From assembly GCA_030680795.1 (NCBI GenBank), contig JAUXUL010000010.1:1-64000 (forward strand): DNA of 64,000 nucleotides. Reading direction: 5' to 3'. This DNA comes from Anaerolineales bacterium. GTDB lineage: Bacteria > Chloroflexota > Anaerolineae > Anaerolineales > Villigracilaceae. A model generated the notes under the pieces. That model made no database searches. It saw only the letters and a program-made list of their open reading frames with translations, and was not told the origin of the DNA. Shown one piece after another: positions 34,495 to 43,932 of this stretch. A program made the position numbers and the translations under genes. Within the stretch, counting starts at the first letter, position 1. The number at the start of each line of letters is the position of its first letter.

Positions 34495-35145
34495 ATGAAA
34501 GCAATTCGCATTCTTGTAGCTGAGGATGAAAGTGTCGTGCGCGATGGTGTAGTAGCCATTCTATCCTTTCAATCTGACATGAAAGTTGTCGCTGAAGCAG
34601 AGGATGGCGTTAAGGCTGTAGAACTCGCGCGCCAACACAAACCCGATGTAGTGCTGCTCGATATGCAGATGCCCAGGCTGAACGGCTTAGAGTCCATTCC
34701 AAAATTAAAAGAAGCATCGCCAAAATCCCATATTTTGGTGCTTACTAGTTTCGCAGAAAGCGACCGCGTTTATCAAAGTATAAAAGCGGGCGCGCTGGGT
34801 TTTCTACTTAAAGATGCAACCAGAACACAGTTATTACAAGCCATTCGGGATGTAGCCAATGGGCAAGCATCCATTCAGCCTGCGATTGCAATGAAGGTAA
34901 TCAACGAAATTGATCATCCCGCTGAAATAATGTACACCGCAGACCCATTAACTCCTCGAGAGCTAGAAACTTTAAAGTTGATCGCGCGTGGTATGAGCAA
35001 TCAGGAAATCGCGCTTGACATGGTCGTGCATGAAAGAACGGTGGCTAAATATGTAAGCGGAATATTGGATAAGCTGCACCTTGCAAACCGTACACAAGCT
35101 GCCTTATATGCGATTCGCGAGGGTCTGACCGAGCCGAAAAAATAA
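34495..35145 (+). CDS. NarL/LuxR-type response regulator 1
   Basis: A 216-residue regulator. The receiver domain (4-125) has the acidic pair EDE, phospho-acceptor Asp near residue 57 in VVLLDMQMPRLNG, the TS switch residues in LVLTSFAES and lysine in GFLLKDA. The LuxR helix-turn-helix (about 150-212) reads LTPRELETLKLIARG then NQEIALDMVVHERTVAKYVSG. It is coupled to the histidine kinase by a 4-base gap and is the presumed cognate partner. About 60 percent similar by eye to the second regulator at 35869. A clean terminator follows. Confidence 0.95.
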   Translation: MKAIRILVAEDESVVRDGVVAILSFQSDMKVVAEAEDGVKAVELARQHKPDVVLLDMQMPRLNGLESIPKLKEASPKSHILVLTSFAESDRVYQSIKAGALGFLLKDATRTQLLQAIRDVANGQASIQPAIAMKVINEIDHPAEIMYTADPLTPRELETLKLIARGMSNQEIALDMVVHERTVAKYVSGILDKLHLANRTQAALYAIREGLTEPKK

Positions 35146-35166
35146 GTATAGGAAAAATAGTTTACC

Positions 35167-35196
35167 CACCCGCGCCTTTTCAGCGCGGGTGTTTTT
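35167..35196 (+). terminator. Terminator after response regulator 1
   Basis: cacccgcgc (35167-35175) pairs with gcgcgggtg (35183-35191), then five T. It ends the kinase-regulator unit. The following 200 bases to 35395 show no gene. Confidence 0.88.
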
Positions 35197-35395
35197 AATT
35201 AATGTCGTCACTAAATGGGGCATTCATTCAATTTCATGCGCAAATTGAGATGGTCATTTATATCCATGCCGCGCTGCAAACCATGTAATTTTTGGCTATA
35301 AGAAACTCCAGTTTTGTCCATTATGGAATAAAGGTCAACTTCGTATAATGCATCTATAAATGACTTGCACCTGAACGCTTCTTAGGAGATATAAA

Positions 35396-35833
35396 TTGTT
35401 CCTTGGACATTACTCAATACAGTTGAAAAGTTCAAACCGCCTCCATCTCCCGACAGAATGGAGAAAACTGATCTCAGGTGGCATCTACCTCACACGAGGA
35501 TTTGACCAAAATCTGCTAATTCTCAAAGCAGATGCATTTAAAGAGGTCTACACACGAATTTCCTCACTAAATATTGCAGACCCCCTTGCAAGATTACTTT
35601 TACGAATGTTCTTGGGAACCGCAAGCTACGAAGAAATTGATGAAAACGAGTCTATTCCCGTATCACCCATCCTGATGAACTACGCAGATCTTAAAGACCA
35701 GATAGTGATCATTGGGCAGGGTGAATATCTGGAAGTTTGGTCACCCATCCTTTGGGATCAGCAGAAAATTCAAATTCAAGATGCCCAGGCGAACGGGCAA
35801 CGATTCTCATCTTTCATAATATCCGCAAGTTGA
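35396..35833 (+). CDS. MraZ-like transcription factor
   Basis: A 145-residue protein starting with TTG, supported by a taggag Shine-Dalgarno seven bases upstream and by the MFLGHYSIQLKSSNRLHLPTEWR start, which matches the first MraZ/AbrB-like half (FxGxYxxxLDxKGRlxlPxxfR). The second half (IPVSPILMNYADLKDQIVIIGQGEYLEVWS) matches the repeat LxxYAxLxxxVvxiGxxxxxEiW. The DxxGR signatures are degenerate in both halves. MraZ normally heads the cell-wall/division cluster and forms ring-shaped DNA-binding oligomers. Here no mraW or fts gene follows. Instead the gene sits between two NarL regulators, suggesting a specialised paralogue. It probably controls local genes (inference). Confidence 0.75.
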   Translation: MFLGHYSIQLKSSNRLHLPTEWRKLISGGIYLTRGFDQNLLILKADAFKEVYTRISSLNIADPLARLLLRMFLGTASYEEIDENESIPVSPILMNYADLKDQIVIIGQGEYLEVWSPILWDQQKIQIQDAQANGQRFSSFIISAS

Positions 35834-35868
35834 TAAAAACAATCATACTATCAAGAATAGGTGCCCAC

Positions 35869-36534
35869 ATGAAAAAAATTCGCATACTTGTTGTAGATGA
35901 TCAAAATGTAGTCCGTGAAGGAATGGTAGCCATTCTCTCCCTGCAAAAAGATATGGAGGTTGTTGGGGAAGCGGTTAATGGGATTGAAGCCGTACAGCTT
36001 GCCTTGAGGACAAAACCAGATGTAATTCTTTTGGATATGGTCATGCCCCTACAGGATGGTCTCGCTACCATTCCAAAGCTAACTGAAATCTCACCAAATT
36101 TCCGCATCCTTGTACTTTCCAGTTTTGCAGAAAGTAATCGCGTTTACCAGGCTATCAAAACCGGCGCCATAGGATACATGCTAAAAGACACCCCGCGCGC
36201 ACAACTATTAAATGCCATTCGAGAAGTCGCCAAAGGTCAAGCATCTATACACCCATCCATCGCAATACAGGTAATTAAAGATTTCGACCTCCCGGTGACA
36301 AATCACAGCATTTCCTTCAATCAGCATCTCACCCGCCGCGAGATGGAAACCCTGCGTTTGATCGCACGCGGCTTGAGCAATCAGGAAATTGCATGCACCC
36401 TTGTCGTGAATGAAAGGACCATTGCCAAATATGTCAGCGGTGTTCTCAATAAGCTCCATCTAGCCAACCGCACTCAGGCTGCTCTGTACGCCATTCGAGA
36501 AGGATTAACTACAGTAATGACCCAGGCGAATTAA
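35869..36534 (+). CDS. NarL/LuxR-type response regulator 2
   Basis: A 221-residue regulator from ATG 35869. An in-frame upstream extension to 35737 would overlap the MraZ-like gene and adds no domain. The receiver (4-125) has VVDDQ, Asp in VILLDMVMPLQDG, LVLSSFAES and GYMLKDT. The LuxR domain (about 152-215) has LTRREMETLRLIARG and NQEIACTLVVNERTIAKYVSG. It is a clear duplicate of the regulator at 34495, and the two likely share the same kinase or have diverged in DNA targets. The gap to the MraZ-like stop is 35 bases. Confidence 0.93.
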   Translation: MKKIRILVVDDQNVVREGMVAILSLQKDMEVVGEAVNGIEAVQLALRTKPDVILLDMVMPLQDGLATIPKLTEISPNFRILVLSSFAESNRVYQAIKTGAIGYMLKDTPRAQLLNAIREVAKGQASIHPSIAIQVIKDFDLPVTNHSISFNQHLTRREMETLRLIARGLSNQEIACTLVVNERTIAKYVSGVLNKLHLANRTQAALYAIREGLTTVMTQAN

Positions 36535-36684
36535 AGCCACGCTTATGGGAATTCTACTTGGACATAATTGCCGACTTCATCGCCTGTAGTTTGGTCAATA
36601 GTTTCCTGCAAGAAACCATTCTTCTTGGCTACTGTATTAAGAACAGAAATTGTAAAATGATTTCAATATTCGATCAGAGGACTC

Positions 36685-37941
36685 ATGAAAAATTTTGAAT
36701 ATCTTAAGGCAAGAGATTTTGACAGGGCATGGTTAAATTTTGAGTTGGATCTGCCCCTTAAACCCGGACCAAATGGGAGGGCTAACCCCTTTTATATCAA
36801 CCGCCCTGGAAATCCGATCAATGAGTTGATTGATGCTCTGCTGGCTCCCTTTTACCGACCTCCAAAATTCTTTTTCTCGGGTCATCGTGGATGTGGAAAA
36901 TCTACAGAGTTACTGCACCTGCTCAGTAACAACGAAATACAAAAAAAATATTGGCCGATCAATTTCAGCATCCGTGAAGAGACAGACATTATTGATCTGG
37001 ATTTTCGCGATGTCCTGCTCTCAATTGGCAGCCGCCTATTTCGTGAATACCGCAGGAAAGGCGGGGATCTACCCGAACAATTACTCAAAGAATTGGACGG
37101 TTGGAAAGGAAAAGTGGAAAAACAAATCTCCACCATCCTGGATGGTCGTGTATCAGAATACGAACTCGGCGCCTCCATAGATGCTTTCTTTGTCAATGCG
37201 GGTCTCAAAATGAAATTGGAACCTGCCACCCGCGTGGAGTTGAGACAGATCGTTCAAACAGACATCACCGGATTGATAGCCATCATCAACAAAATTGCTG
37301 CTGCGATATACAACCAGGAACGACGAATCCCTTTGATCCTGATTGACGATATGGATAAACCAGATCTGGATCGTGCCCGTGCTATTTTTCATGACCACCG
37401 CGAGATCATGATACAACCAAATTGCGCCATCGTTTACACCGTTTCAAGCGCACTCTTTTACAGCAAGGAATTTGATGCAATCCGTGACCAGGCGCTTTTT
37501 CTCCCTAACATCAACTTGAGATCTTCTACTAATTCAGATCAGCATTTGGTTGAAGGTTATCGCATTTTGGAAAAATTTATCAATGTAAGAATGGATCCCT
37601 CTCTGATCCACCCATTGGCACTCGAACAGGCGATTACATACAGTGGTGGCGTCTTCCGTGAATTGGCTCGCATTATACGCACATCCATTGGAAGAGCAAG
37701 ACGGCGAAAAGCTACCCAACTTGAAATAGAGGATGTGGAATGGGCCGCTATCGAAATCCGAAACGAATACAGGCGTATTTTGGACACGGAGGATTTGAAG
37801 CTGCTGAAAAAAGTGCATGAAAGCAAAAAGCTCGAATTCAGCGACCGACTAAGGACACTCTTGCAAGTGCTTGCCCTGCTTGAATACCGCGATCAGGAAA
37901 ACTGGTGCGATGTGCACCCAATTTTAAGGAAGATCCTATGA
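36685..37941 (+). CDS. AAA/STAND-like P-loop ATPase
   Basis: A 418-residue protein. Walker A is GHRGCGKST (66-74) and Walker B is IPLILIDDMDK (215-225), followed by a sensor-1-like region (CAIVYTVSSALF). The helical and winged region ends with LLQVLALLEYRDQENWCDVHPILRKIL, as in ORC/STAND-type ATPases that act as signalling switches. The start of the mature region (RPPKFFFSGHRGCGKST) is typical of AAA ATPases paired with separate sensor or effector proteins. No transmembrane segment is present. Its stop overlaps the start of the next gene in an ATGA, so the two products are translationally coupled and probably work together. Target and effector are unknown. Confidence 0.8.
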   Translation: MKNFEYLKARDFDRAWLNFELDLPLKPGPNGRANPFYINRPGNPINELIDALLAPFYRPPKFFFSGHRGCGKSTELLHLLSNNEIQKKYWPINFSIREETDIIDLDFRDVLLSIGSRLFREYRRKGGDLPEQLLKELDGWKGKVEKQISTILDGRVSEYELGASIDAFFVNAGLKMKLEPATRVELRQIVQTDITGLIAIINKIAAAIYNQERRIPLILIDDMDKPDLDRARAIFHDHREIMIQPNCAIVYTVSSALFYSKEFDAIRDQALFLPNINLRSSTNSDQHLVEGYRILEKFINVRMDPSLIHPLALEQAITYSGGVFRELARIIRTSIGRARRRKATQLEIEDVEWAAIEIRNEYRRILDTEDLKLLKKVHESKKLEFSDRLRTLLQVLALLEYRDQENWCDVHPILRKIL

Positions 37942-40655
37942 CCAACCCGGGCATCATTCGGCATTCACAAACAAATACATTTGATGAGCGCATAGAGATC
38001 GCTATTGAGGAACTTGAACTCGCCATTCAATGGGATCGTCCATCTGCTCTTCTGGCTGTTTATGATTCAGAATATATTCGCAAGGATGCTGAAACCGCCC
38101 TCGAGAACCATTTAACCGAACAAAGGCAAAATATCGTTCATCTTAAAATGGACGAGTTGCCGGGTCTCAATCTGATAACCTTCCTGCTTGATTGTCCCTC
38201 AGCAACCAATCATATCTTCTTTGTTAGCGGCGTGACTCCCGATAATAGGGATGTTTTCTCCGAACTTGGACACCACAAAGACATACTAATAAATAAAAAC
38301 ATCCGGGCAGTATTCTGGATAACCCCAAAAACTCTATCAGAGTTGGCAATCAATGCACCGGATTTCTGGGATTTTCGCCAGCGTGTTATTGAATTTTCGG
38401 ACATGCCCAATCCTGATCAAATCCTCCAAACTGTTCTTGAGTCTGCATGGCAAGATATGGGCGAATATACCGACGATTTCGATGATACCGAGGAAAAAAT
38501 AAACCTGCGCGAGGCTATTCTGACTGAATTGCCCGAAAACGCGGAATCAACCTCAACGCGAGCCAATCTAATGCTCACGCTGGGAATTCTAAACTGGCGT
38601 AAAGGTAATTTTGAAAAGGCAAATGAATTTTTACAGAATGCAATCAAAGCCGCCATTCGGCTCGAGGATAACTGGTTCGAAGCAGAATGTCTCAACGCGA
38701 TTGCCCTCGTAAAATTTAGCCAGGGTAAAAATGATGAAGCCATCGATTCATACAAACAAGCTATCGCCATCGCCCCGGAACAAATTTTTATCTGGAACAA
38801 CCTCGGTAACCTGTGTATGAAGATCATGCGGAATGATGAAGCCATGCTTGCATTCAAAAAAGCATTACAGCACAATCCAAAGGATCCCATCGCTTGGAAC
38901 GGACTCGGCACGGTCTATTACAGAAACGGTTCCATTGACGATTCCATCAATGCCTACCGTAAAGCAATAGAATACGCGCCCTCCTATGCCAGCCCATGGA
39001 CAGGTTTGGGGGATGCCTACGCAAGTATCGGGCGTGAAATAGATGCCATCATCGGTTATCAAAATGCGATCGAGTTAAACAAAGACCTGGCCACACCCTG
39101 GCTGCACATCGCAAAGATTTATAACAAACAGGGACGCAATAAAGACGCAATCAAAACCTATCAACGCGCCTTGCTGGTCGAACCAGAAAATCATCAGACC
39201 TGGAATGAGCTTGGTTTGGTTTTCATGCAGGTCAATTCTTTTGAAGAAGCCAGGCAGGCTTTCTCAAAAGCCTGTGAATTGGACCGAAGTTATGGATGGG
39301 CCTATAGCAACCTTGCTCTCGCATACGCAAACCAGGGTAATTATCAAGAAGCCATAGAAGCGTGTCATCGAAGCCTGGAAGTTTTCACAGATGACAACGA
39401 CAAGGCCATCGCACTCGAGCGCCTGGCAAATTTCTACCGGGCCATCAACGATTATAACAATGCCATGCAAACATTCCAAATGGCAGACAAACTCAATGGC
39501 TCTGTCATGGCAACCCAACAGACAGCCGCTTCAGACTCCCCCAGGCTTGATCCTATTCAAATATCAGAATCAGCCCAGGAAGTTCGCCTCCCCACAGAGC
39601 CCGAGGAAGCCTCGCAAACCGAAGAAGGAATATCTATTGAAGAAATTAAACAAGAAAAACATGAAATGCCTGCATGGTTATTCCAATCCGAGACTTGGAA
39701 TCAAAACACCAACACATCAGTCACCTATTCAGATGATCTTTTCTGGAAGGAAGAACCAAAATCAATGACAAGGAAACAAATGGAGGAGTTGACTATGAAA
39801 ACACGATCAGCACGACAGCCCATGCACGAGTCTGTTTCTGGGCCCGGTCTTTCAGAAAATCAATTCTCAATTGATCTATTTGGGAACGAAGATGAGATCA
39901 CGGAGACTAAAAACCCTGAAGTCTGGAATGAAAAAGGAAACATCCATTTTCAGAATGGGGTCTATGACCAAGCCATAGCTGCCTACAACAAAGCCATCGA
40001 GCTTGACCGTTCCTTTGGTTGGCCTTACAGCAATCTAGCCCTCACCTATCTTACATTAGGCAAACTCGCAGAGGCTATTTTGCTCTATCAAAAGAGCGCC
40101 GCATTGCTGCACGATAGGGAAGAACAAGCTGCTTCCTGGAATAGTTTAGGCAATATCTATCGCCACCTGAACGATTACGAGAATGCCTTGAAAGCATATC
40201 AAAAAGCAGATGAACTCGACCCGCAAAACGCAGGTAAACGAGAAAAAGCGGATCTGGCCATCTCCGGTCCTAACTCTCAAAACGCCCAAGTGTGGCTTGA
40301 ATTGGGCAACCTCTTCTTCAAATCCGCATCCTACAACGAAGCCATGAACGCATTCGCCAATGCTGTAAAAATCGATCCCTCTTCAGGTTGGGCACATAGC
40401 AACCTGGCCATGTCCCTTGTTTATCAAGGCAAATACAAGGAAGCGATCCCTGTCTATTTGAAGAGCATTGAGCTGTTCACCAACGACAAGGACAAGGGCA
40501 CATCCTGGAATCGACTGGGCCATGTCTATCGAAAGTTGAATGACCAAACCAATGCCAGGAAAGCCTATCAAACTGCCGTAATCTTATCCAAAGAAAAAAC
40601 CAATTTACTCACACGCACCCGTTTCACCTTGTTGGAAAATTGTCATGCGAATTAA
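37938..40655 (+). CDS. APDFW-domain / TPR protein, 905 aa
   Basis: The ATG at 37938 overlaps the ATPase stop and is preferred over an upstream in-frame codon at 37905. Residues 1-155 are the APDFW domain (NIRAVFWITP, INAPDFWDFRQRVIEF). Residues 165-415 hold about seven TPRs. A recurring three-TPR module of about 100 residues, running from WNELGN through YSNLALAY to ADELDP, occurs at about 420-520, 661-762 and 784-885. A low-complexity linker (525-655) contains MPAWLFQSE. No catalytic motif or membrane segment is visible. It is best read as a scaffold or sensor partner of the upstream ATPase. Two further genes repeat the same module. Confidence 0.78.
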   Translation: MTNPGIIRHSQTNTFDERIEIAIEELELAIQWDRPSALLAVYDSEYIRKDAETALENHLTEQRQNIVHLKMDELPGLNLITFLLDCPSATNHIFFVSGVTPDNRDVFSELGHHKDILINKNIRAVFWITPKTLSELAINAPDFWDFRQRVIEFSDMPNPDQILQTVLESAWQDMGEYTDDFDDTEEKINLREAILTELPENAESTSTRANLMLTLGILNWRKGNFEKANEFLQNAIKAAIRLEDNWFEAECLNAIALVKFSQGKNDEAIDSYKQAIAIAPEQIFIWNNLGNLCMKIMRNDEAMLAFKKALQHNPKDPIAWNGLGTVYYRNGSIDDSINAYRKAIEYAPSYASPWTGLGDAYASIGREIDAIIGYQNAIELNKDLATPWLHIAKIYNKQGRNKDAIKTYQRALLVEPENHQTWNELGLVFMQVNSFEEARQAFSKACELDRSYGWAYSNLALAYANQGNYQEAIEACHRSLEVFTDDNDKAIALERLANFYRAINDYNNAMQTFQMADKLNGSVMATQQTAASDSPRLDPIQISESAQEVRLPTEPEEASQTEEGISIEEIKQEKHEMPAWLFQSETWNQNTNTSVTYSDDLFWKEEPKSMTRKQMEELTMKTRSARQPMHESVSGPGLSENQFSIDLFGNEDEITETKNPEVWNEKGNIHFQNGVYDQAIAAYNKAIELDRSFGWPYSNLALTYLTLGKLAEAILLYQKSAALLHDREEQAASWNSLGNIYRHLNDYENALKAYQKADELDPQNAGKREKADLAISGPNSQNAQVWLELGNLFFKSASYNEAMNAFANAVKIDPSSGWAHSNLAMSLVYQGKYKEAIPVYLKSIELFTNDKDKGTSWNRLGHVYRKLNDQTNARKAYQTAVILSKEKTNLLTRTRFTLLENCHAN

Positions 40656-40684
40656 CCAACATCTGATTAATTTTGGAGGTAAAA

Positions 40685-42346
40685 ATGTCTGAATATGAAT
40701 TATGGAATGACCTTGACAATATCTTTAACGCGGTCTTAAATTACCAGAAAAAGAATATTGAATTCAATGATCGTTTCATCAACCCTTGGGTACGGCTGGG
40801 AAATATCTATGGGCGTCAGAATCAGAACAAGGAAGCCGTACAAGCCTATCAACAGGCTACTGAAATAGACCCCGACACTGCTCAGAACTGGAAAGACCTA
40901 GGCGACTCTCAATTCAAGAACGGAGACTATCTTGACGCAAACAGTTCGTACAAAAAAGCAATCAGTTTGGATCCAAAAGCCGGCTGGCCACTAAGCAACC
41001 TGGCCCTCACTCTGGTCACTCAGGGCAAATATGAGGAAGCCATTCCACTTTATACCGCAAGTATTGAGTTGCTCTCTGAAGACAAGGACAAAGCGATTAT
41101 ATGGAATCGCCTTGGTAATGCATATCGTAAACTCAATAAATATGAGGATGCATATATAGCATTCCAAAAGGCGGATGAACTGGATGGCAAGAACACAGGT
41201 TTCAGTGATAAGTTGGATGAATACCCAGCCGGTGGCACTGTCATTGCTCCCGAAGAGATTCTTGAACAACTGGTCGTAGAGCAGCCTTTGGAAGGCAAGG
41301 AAACAACACCTGCTGAGGTTGATAAGGGGGCAGTGAATAATAAAGCTCGAGATGTTGATGGAGGCAATACTGAGGCGGCCTCGATGCAAAACCAGGTGAA
41401 AAAGAAAGAAAATTCCATCAAAGATAAGGCTTCACGCATTCCGTCCTGGTTGATCTTCAATGAAAGCGAGCAGTTAGAAAAAGAAGTTGCCAGCACTGGA
41501 AAGGCCATCACGATCAGCGAAGACGAAGGGGCCGATGGCAGCCAACTCAAGCAAGAAGTTATATTTAGCGAGCCAGCCATGACGAGGAATATTGTGGAAA
41601 CAGACACGGTACCCGTCCCTGCCCAGATGAACGCCGAAATGGTTGTGAATGAGAAAATTGTTGAAAAAATTGCTGATGCGCTAAAGGTTCAGAATGAGGC
41701 GTATATGGATATGGATCAGGAAGAATTCGCTCATGAGGAGTCAGTTCTCTGGACAGAATCCAAATCACCGAAAGAAGAATCCATCATTGACCCTAAAGAT
41801 GAGTCTAACGAACTTGCTTACGAAGAATACTTAAAGGATGTTGTTGAGCCTTCAACTATTTTGCCTGCTCATATAAATGAGATCCATAGTGAATCATCGC
41901 AAACCAAATTAAGCGCCAACGGCGAAGTCCGTATTGCAATGGATACAACAAACGCGCATGTGTGGAATGAAATGGGCAATGTCTATTTTAATTCCGGCTC
42001 ATATGATGATGCAATCGCATCCTTTAGCAAGGCAATCGAACTTGATCGGTATTTCGCCTGGGCTTATAGCAACCTTGCTTTGGCATATGTGCAAATAGAC
42101 CGTATCACGGAAGCGATTTTATTGTATCAGCGCAGTATAGAGTTGTTCATTTCAGAAAAAGACAAAGCTGTGACGTGGAACCGTCTAGGCAACGTGTATC
42201 GCCGATTGAACGATTATAGCAGCGCCATAGCGGCCTATCAAACTGCAGATGAACTTGACCCAGCAAACACCGCACTTTCCCTTCGTTCAAGTTTCGGTTT
42301 GCTGGGAAATATGTCCGCCGAACCAAAACCTGCCATCATTGCATAA
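40685..42346 (+). CDS. TPR-module protein, 553 aa
   Basis: Start at ATG 40685, seven bases after ggaggt. A TTG at 40673 lies within that Shine-Dalgarno region and is rejected. One TPR (34-66) precedes a full three-TPR module at 67-168 (NWKDLGDSQFKNGDYLDA to FQKADELDG). An acidic, probably disordered linker (170-420) includes RIPSWLIFNESE, which echoes MPAWLFQSE in the preceding protein. A second module fills 426-526 (VWNEMGNVYFNSGSYDDA to TADELDP). It is cytosolic with no enzyme motif. It lies 29 bases after the 905-aa gene and is probably in the same operon. Confidence 0.75.
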   Translation: MSEYELWNDLDNIFNAVLNYQKKNIEFNDRFINPWVRLGNIYGRQNQNKEAVQAYQQATEIDPDTAQNWKDLGDSQFKNGDYLDANSSYKKAISLDPKAGWPLSNLALTLVTQGKYEEAIPLYTASIELLSEDKDKAIIWNRLGNAYRKLNKYEDAYIAFQKADELDGKNTGFSDKLDEYPAGGTVIAPEEILEQLVVEQPLEGKETTPAEVDKGAVNNKARDVDGGNTEAASMQNQVKKKENSIKDKASRIPSWLIFNESEQLEKEVASTGKAITISEDEGADGSQLKQEVIFSEPAMTRNIVETDTVPVPAQMNAEMVVNEKIVEKIADALKVQNEAYMDMDQEEFAHEESVLWTESKSPKEESIIDPKDESNELAYEEYLKDVVEPSTILPAHINEIHSESSQTKLSANGEVRIAMDTTNAHVWNEMGNVYFNSGSYDDAIASFSKAIELDRYFAWAYSNLALAYVQIDRITEAILLYQRSIELFISEKDKAVTWNRLGNVYRRLNDYSSAIAAYQTADELDPANTALSLRSSFGLLGNMSAEPKPAIIA

Positions 42347-42358
42347 GAGAAAGCAAAG

Positions 42359-43888
42359 ATGAATAACTGTGAATTTTGGAATGAGTTGGGCAATTTATAT
42401 TTTATGCAAGGTGCATATGAACCTGCGATCCATGCATATTTACGCTCCATCGAACTGGAGATCGGGTTTGGCAGGTCATATAGCAACCTGGCCATGACCT
42501 TTGTTCAAATTGGCAAATACAATGAAGCGATTAAGTTATACCGCCGCAGCATTACATTATTGCCAAATGAAAGAGAGAAAGCCATCACCTGGAATAGACT
42601 CGGCATTCTTTATCGTCAGGTAAAAGATTATGGCAGTGCACTCGAAGCATACCAGCAGGCTGATCTGCTGGATCCCCAGCAGGAAAACGATGGATTCTCC
42701 GAAACAGTTCGCGAGAGCAAAATGCCTCTCACCGTTTCCAAACCTAGTATTGATATTGAATCACTCATTTCAGATGATCATGAATCACACGAATCAGACG
42801 ATTCTGAAAATAGGGATTTCCTGGAGATCAATGCAGAGTTGGAAATTACAGAGGAGGAGTCCAACATATCCTGGTCTAGCAGCGAATTTTTACCAGCTGA
42901 TCCTGACGACCATATCCTGGTAAAAGCGGTGCGCGAATCTATAGCCGGCATTCACAGCAAATGGAAACCTGCCACTAAAGATGAGACAGCATTTGTTGAG
43001 ATACCCGATCTGGTTAATAAGGAAAAGGAACTGGAAACAGTTGCTCTGGAAGACTTACCCCTTATTATTCCCATCGATCTCGAGGATATTCCACAGGATG
43101 AACTGGATGATAGGAATATGGATAGTAAAATCCCCACTGAAGAGAGCGGAAGACGACCCATGAGGTTTGAGATGATAGAGAAAAATGAGCCGGCACAAAG
43201 TGGAACTCAAAACGGACATGACAGCATGATCGAATCCATTGGCGCCTCTATTTCAAGCGAAACTGAATCAGAGTCGACCATAGGTTCACAGGTGGCAAAT
43301 CCATCTATGGAACTGTCTGAAACAGAGATGGATGCCCTTGAGCTCGATATTGTTATGCATCAGCAGGCTGCAAAAAATAATCCCCGAAACTATGCGGTTT
43401 GGGAGATGCTGGGTGATGCTTACAAATCGGCAGGTCAATATAAAGAGGCTCTTTTAGCGTATCAAAAAGCAATCTCTGTAAACTCCAACAAACCATCATG
43501 TTTCTACCGCCTAGGATTGATCTATGCCATAGAAAGAAATGATGCGGAAGCGGTCACGGCTTTTCAAAAAGTCCTGGAACTGGTTCCAGACCACGCACAG
43601 GCACACGCTTCATTAGCCAGTCAATATCTAAGAATGGGAATGGAAAAACTTGCCCAATCCCATATTGAAAAGGCTTTGAACACAAATATGGAAGATGAAA
43701 ATGATTATAACCGTGCCTGTCTCGAAGCCATCTGCGGAAACAATGAACGGGCTCTTGAATTACTAGAAATTGCCCTTCAAACCAAACAAACTTATGTTAA
43801 TTGGGTTAATAAGGATCCCGATCTTGATTCCCTGCGCCACGATCATCGCTTTCAAGATCTTCTCTCCACCTTTGCAACAAGCGCATAA
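42359..43888 (+). CDS. TPR-module protein, 509 aa
   Basis: Residues 5-106 form one copy of the shared three-TPR module (FWNELGNLYFMQGAYEPA, YSNLAMTF, AITWNRLGILYRQ, ADLLDP). An acidic linker of about 230 residues follows, then three or four TPRs at about 350-460 (AVWEMLGDAYKSAGQYKEA, CFYRLGLIYAIERNDAEA). The tail ends WVNKDPDLDSLRHDHRFQDLL, commonly found at the end of TPR enzymes and adaptors. It starts 12 bases after the previous gene. Same role as its paralogues, presumably a multivalent adaptor. Confidence 0.75.
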   Translation: MNNCEFWNELGNLYFMQGAYEPAIHAYLRSIELEIGFGRSYSNLAMTFVQIGKYNEAIKLYRRSITLLPNEREKAITWNRLGILYRQVKDYGSALEAYQQADLLDPQQENDGFSETVRESKMPLTVSKPSIDIESLISDDHESHESDDSENRDFLEINAELEITEEESNISWSSSEFLPADPDDHILVKAVRESIAGIHSKWKPATKDETAFVEIPDLVNKEKELETVALEDLPLIIPIDLEDIPQDELDDRNMDSKIPTEESGRRPMRFEMIEKNEPAQSGTQNGHDSMIESIGASISSETESESTIGSQVANPSMELSETEMDALELDIVMHQQAAKNNPRNYAVWEMLGDAYKSAGQYKEALLAYQKAISVNSNKPSCFYRLGLIYAIERNDAEAVTAFQKVLELVPDHAQAHASLASQYLRMGMEKLAQSHIEKALNTNMEDENDYNRACLEAICGNNERALELLEIALQTKQTYVNWVNKDPDLDSLRHDHRFQDLLSTFATSA

Positions 43889-43932
43889 TTACCATCGAGG
43901 CATAATAAAAACAAAAAACAAGGAGTATAAGA

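Noticed and set aside
38600-43700. CRISPR-like or tandem DNA repeats in the TPR genes
   Set aside because: Repeats are at protein level with divergent codons and no uniform spacers.
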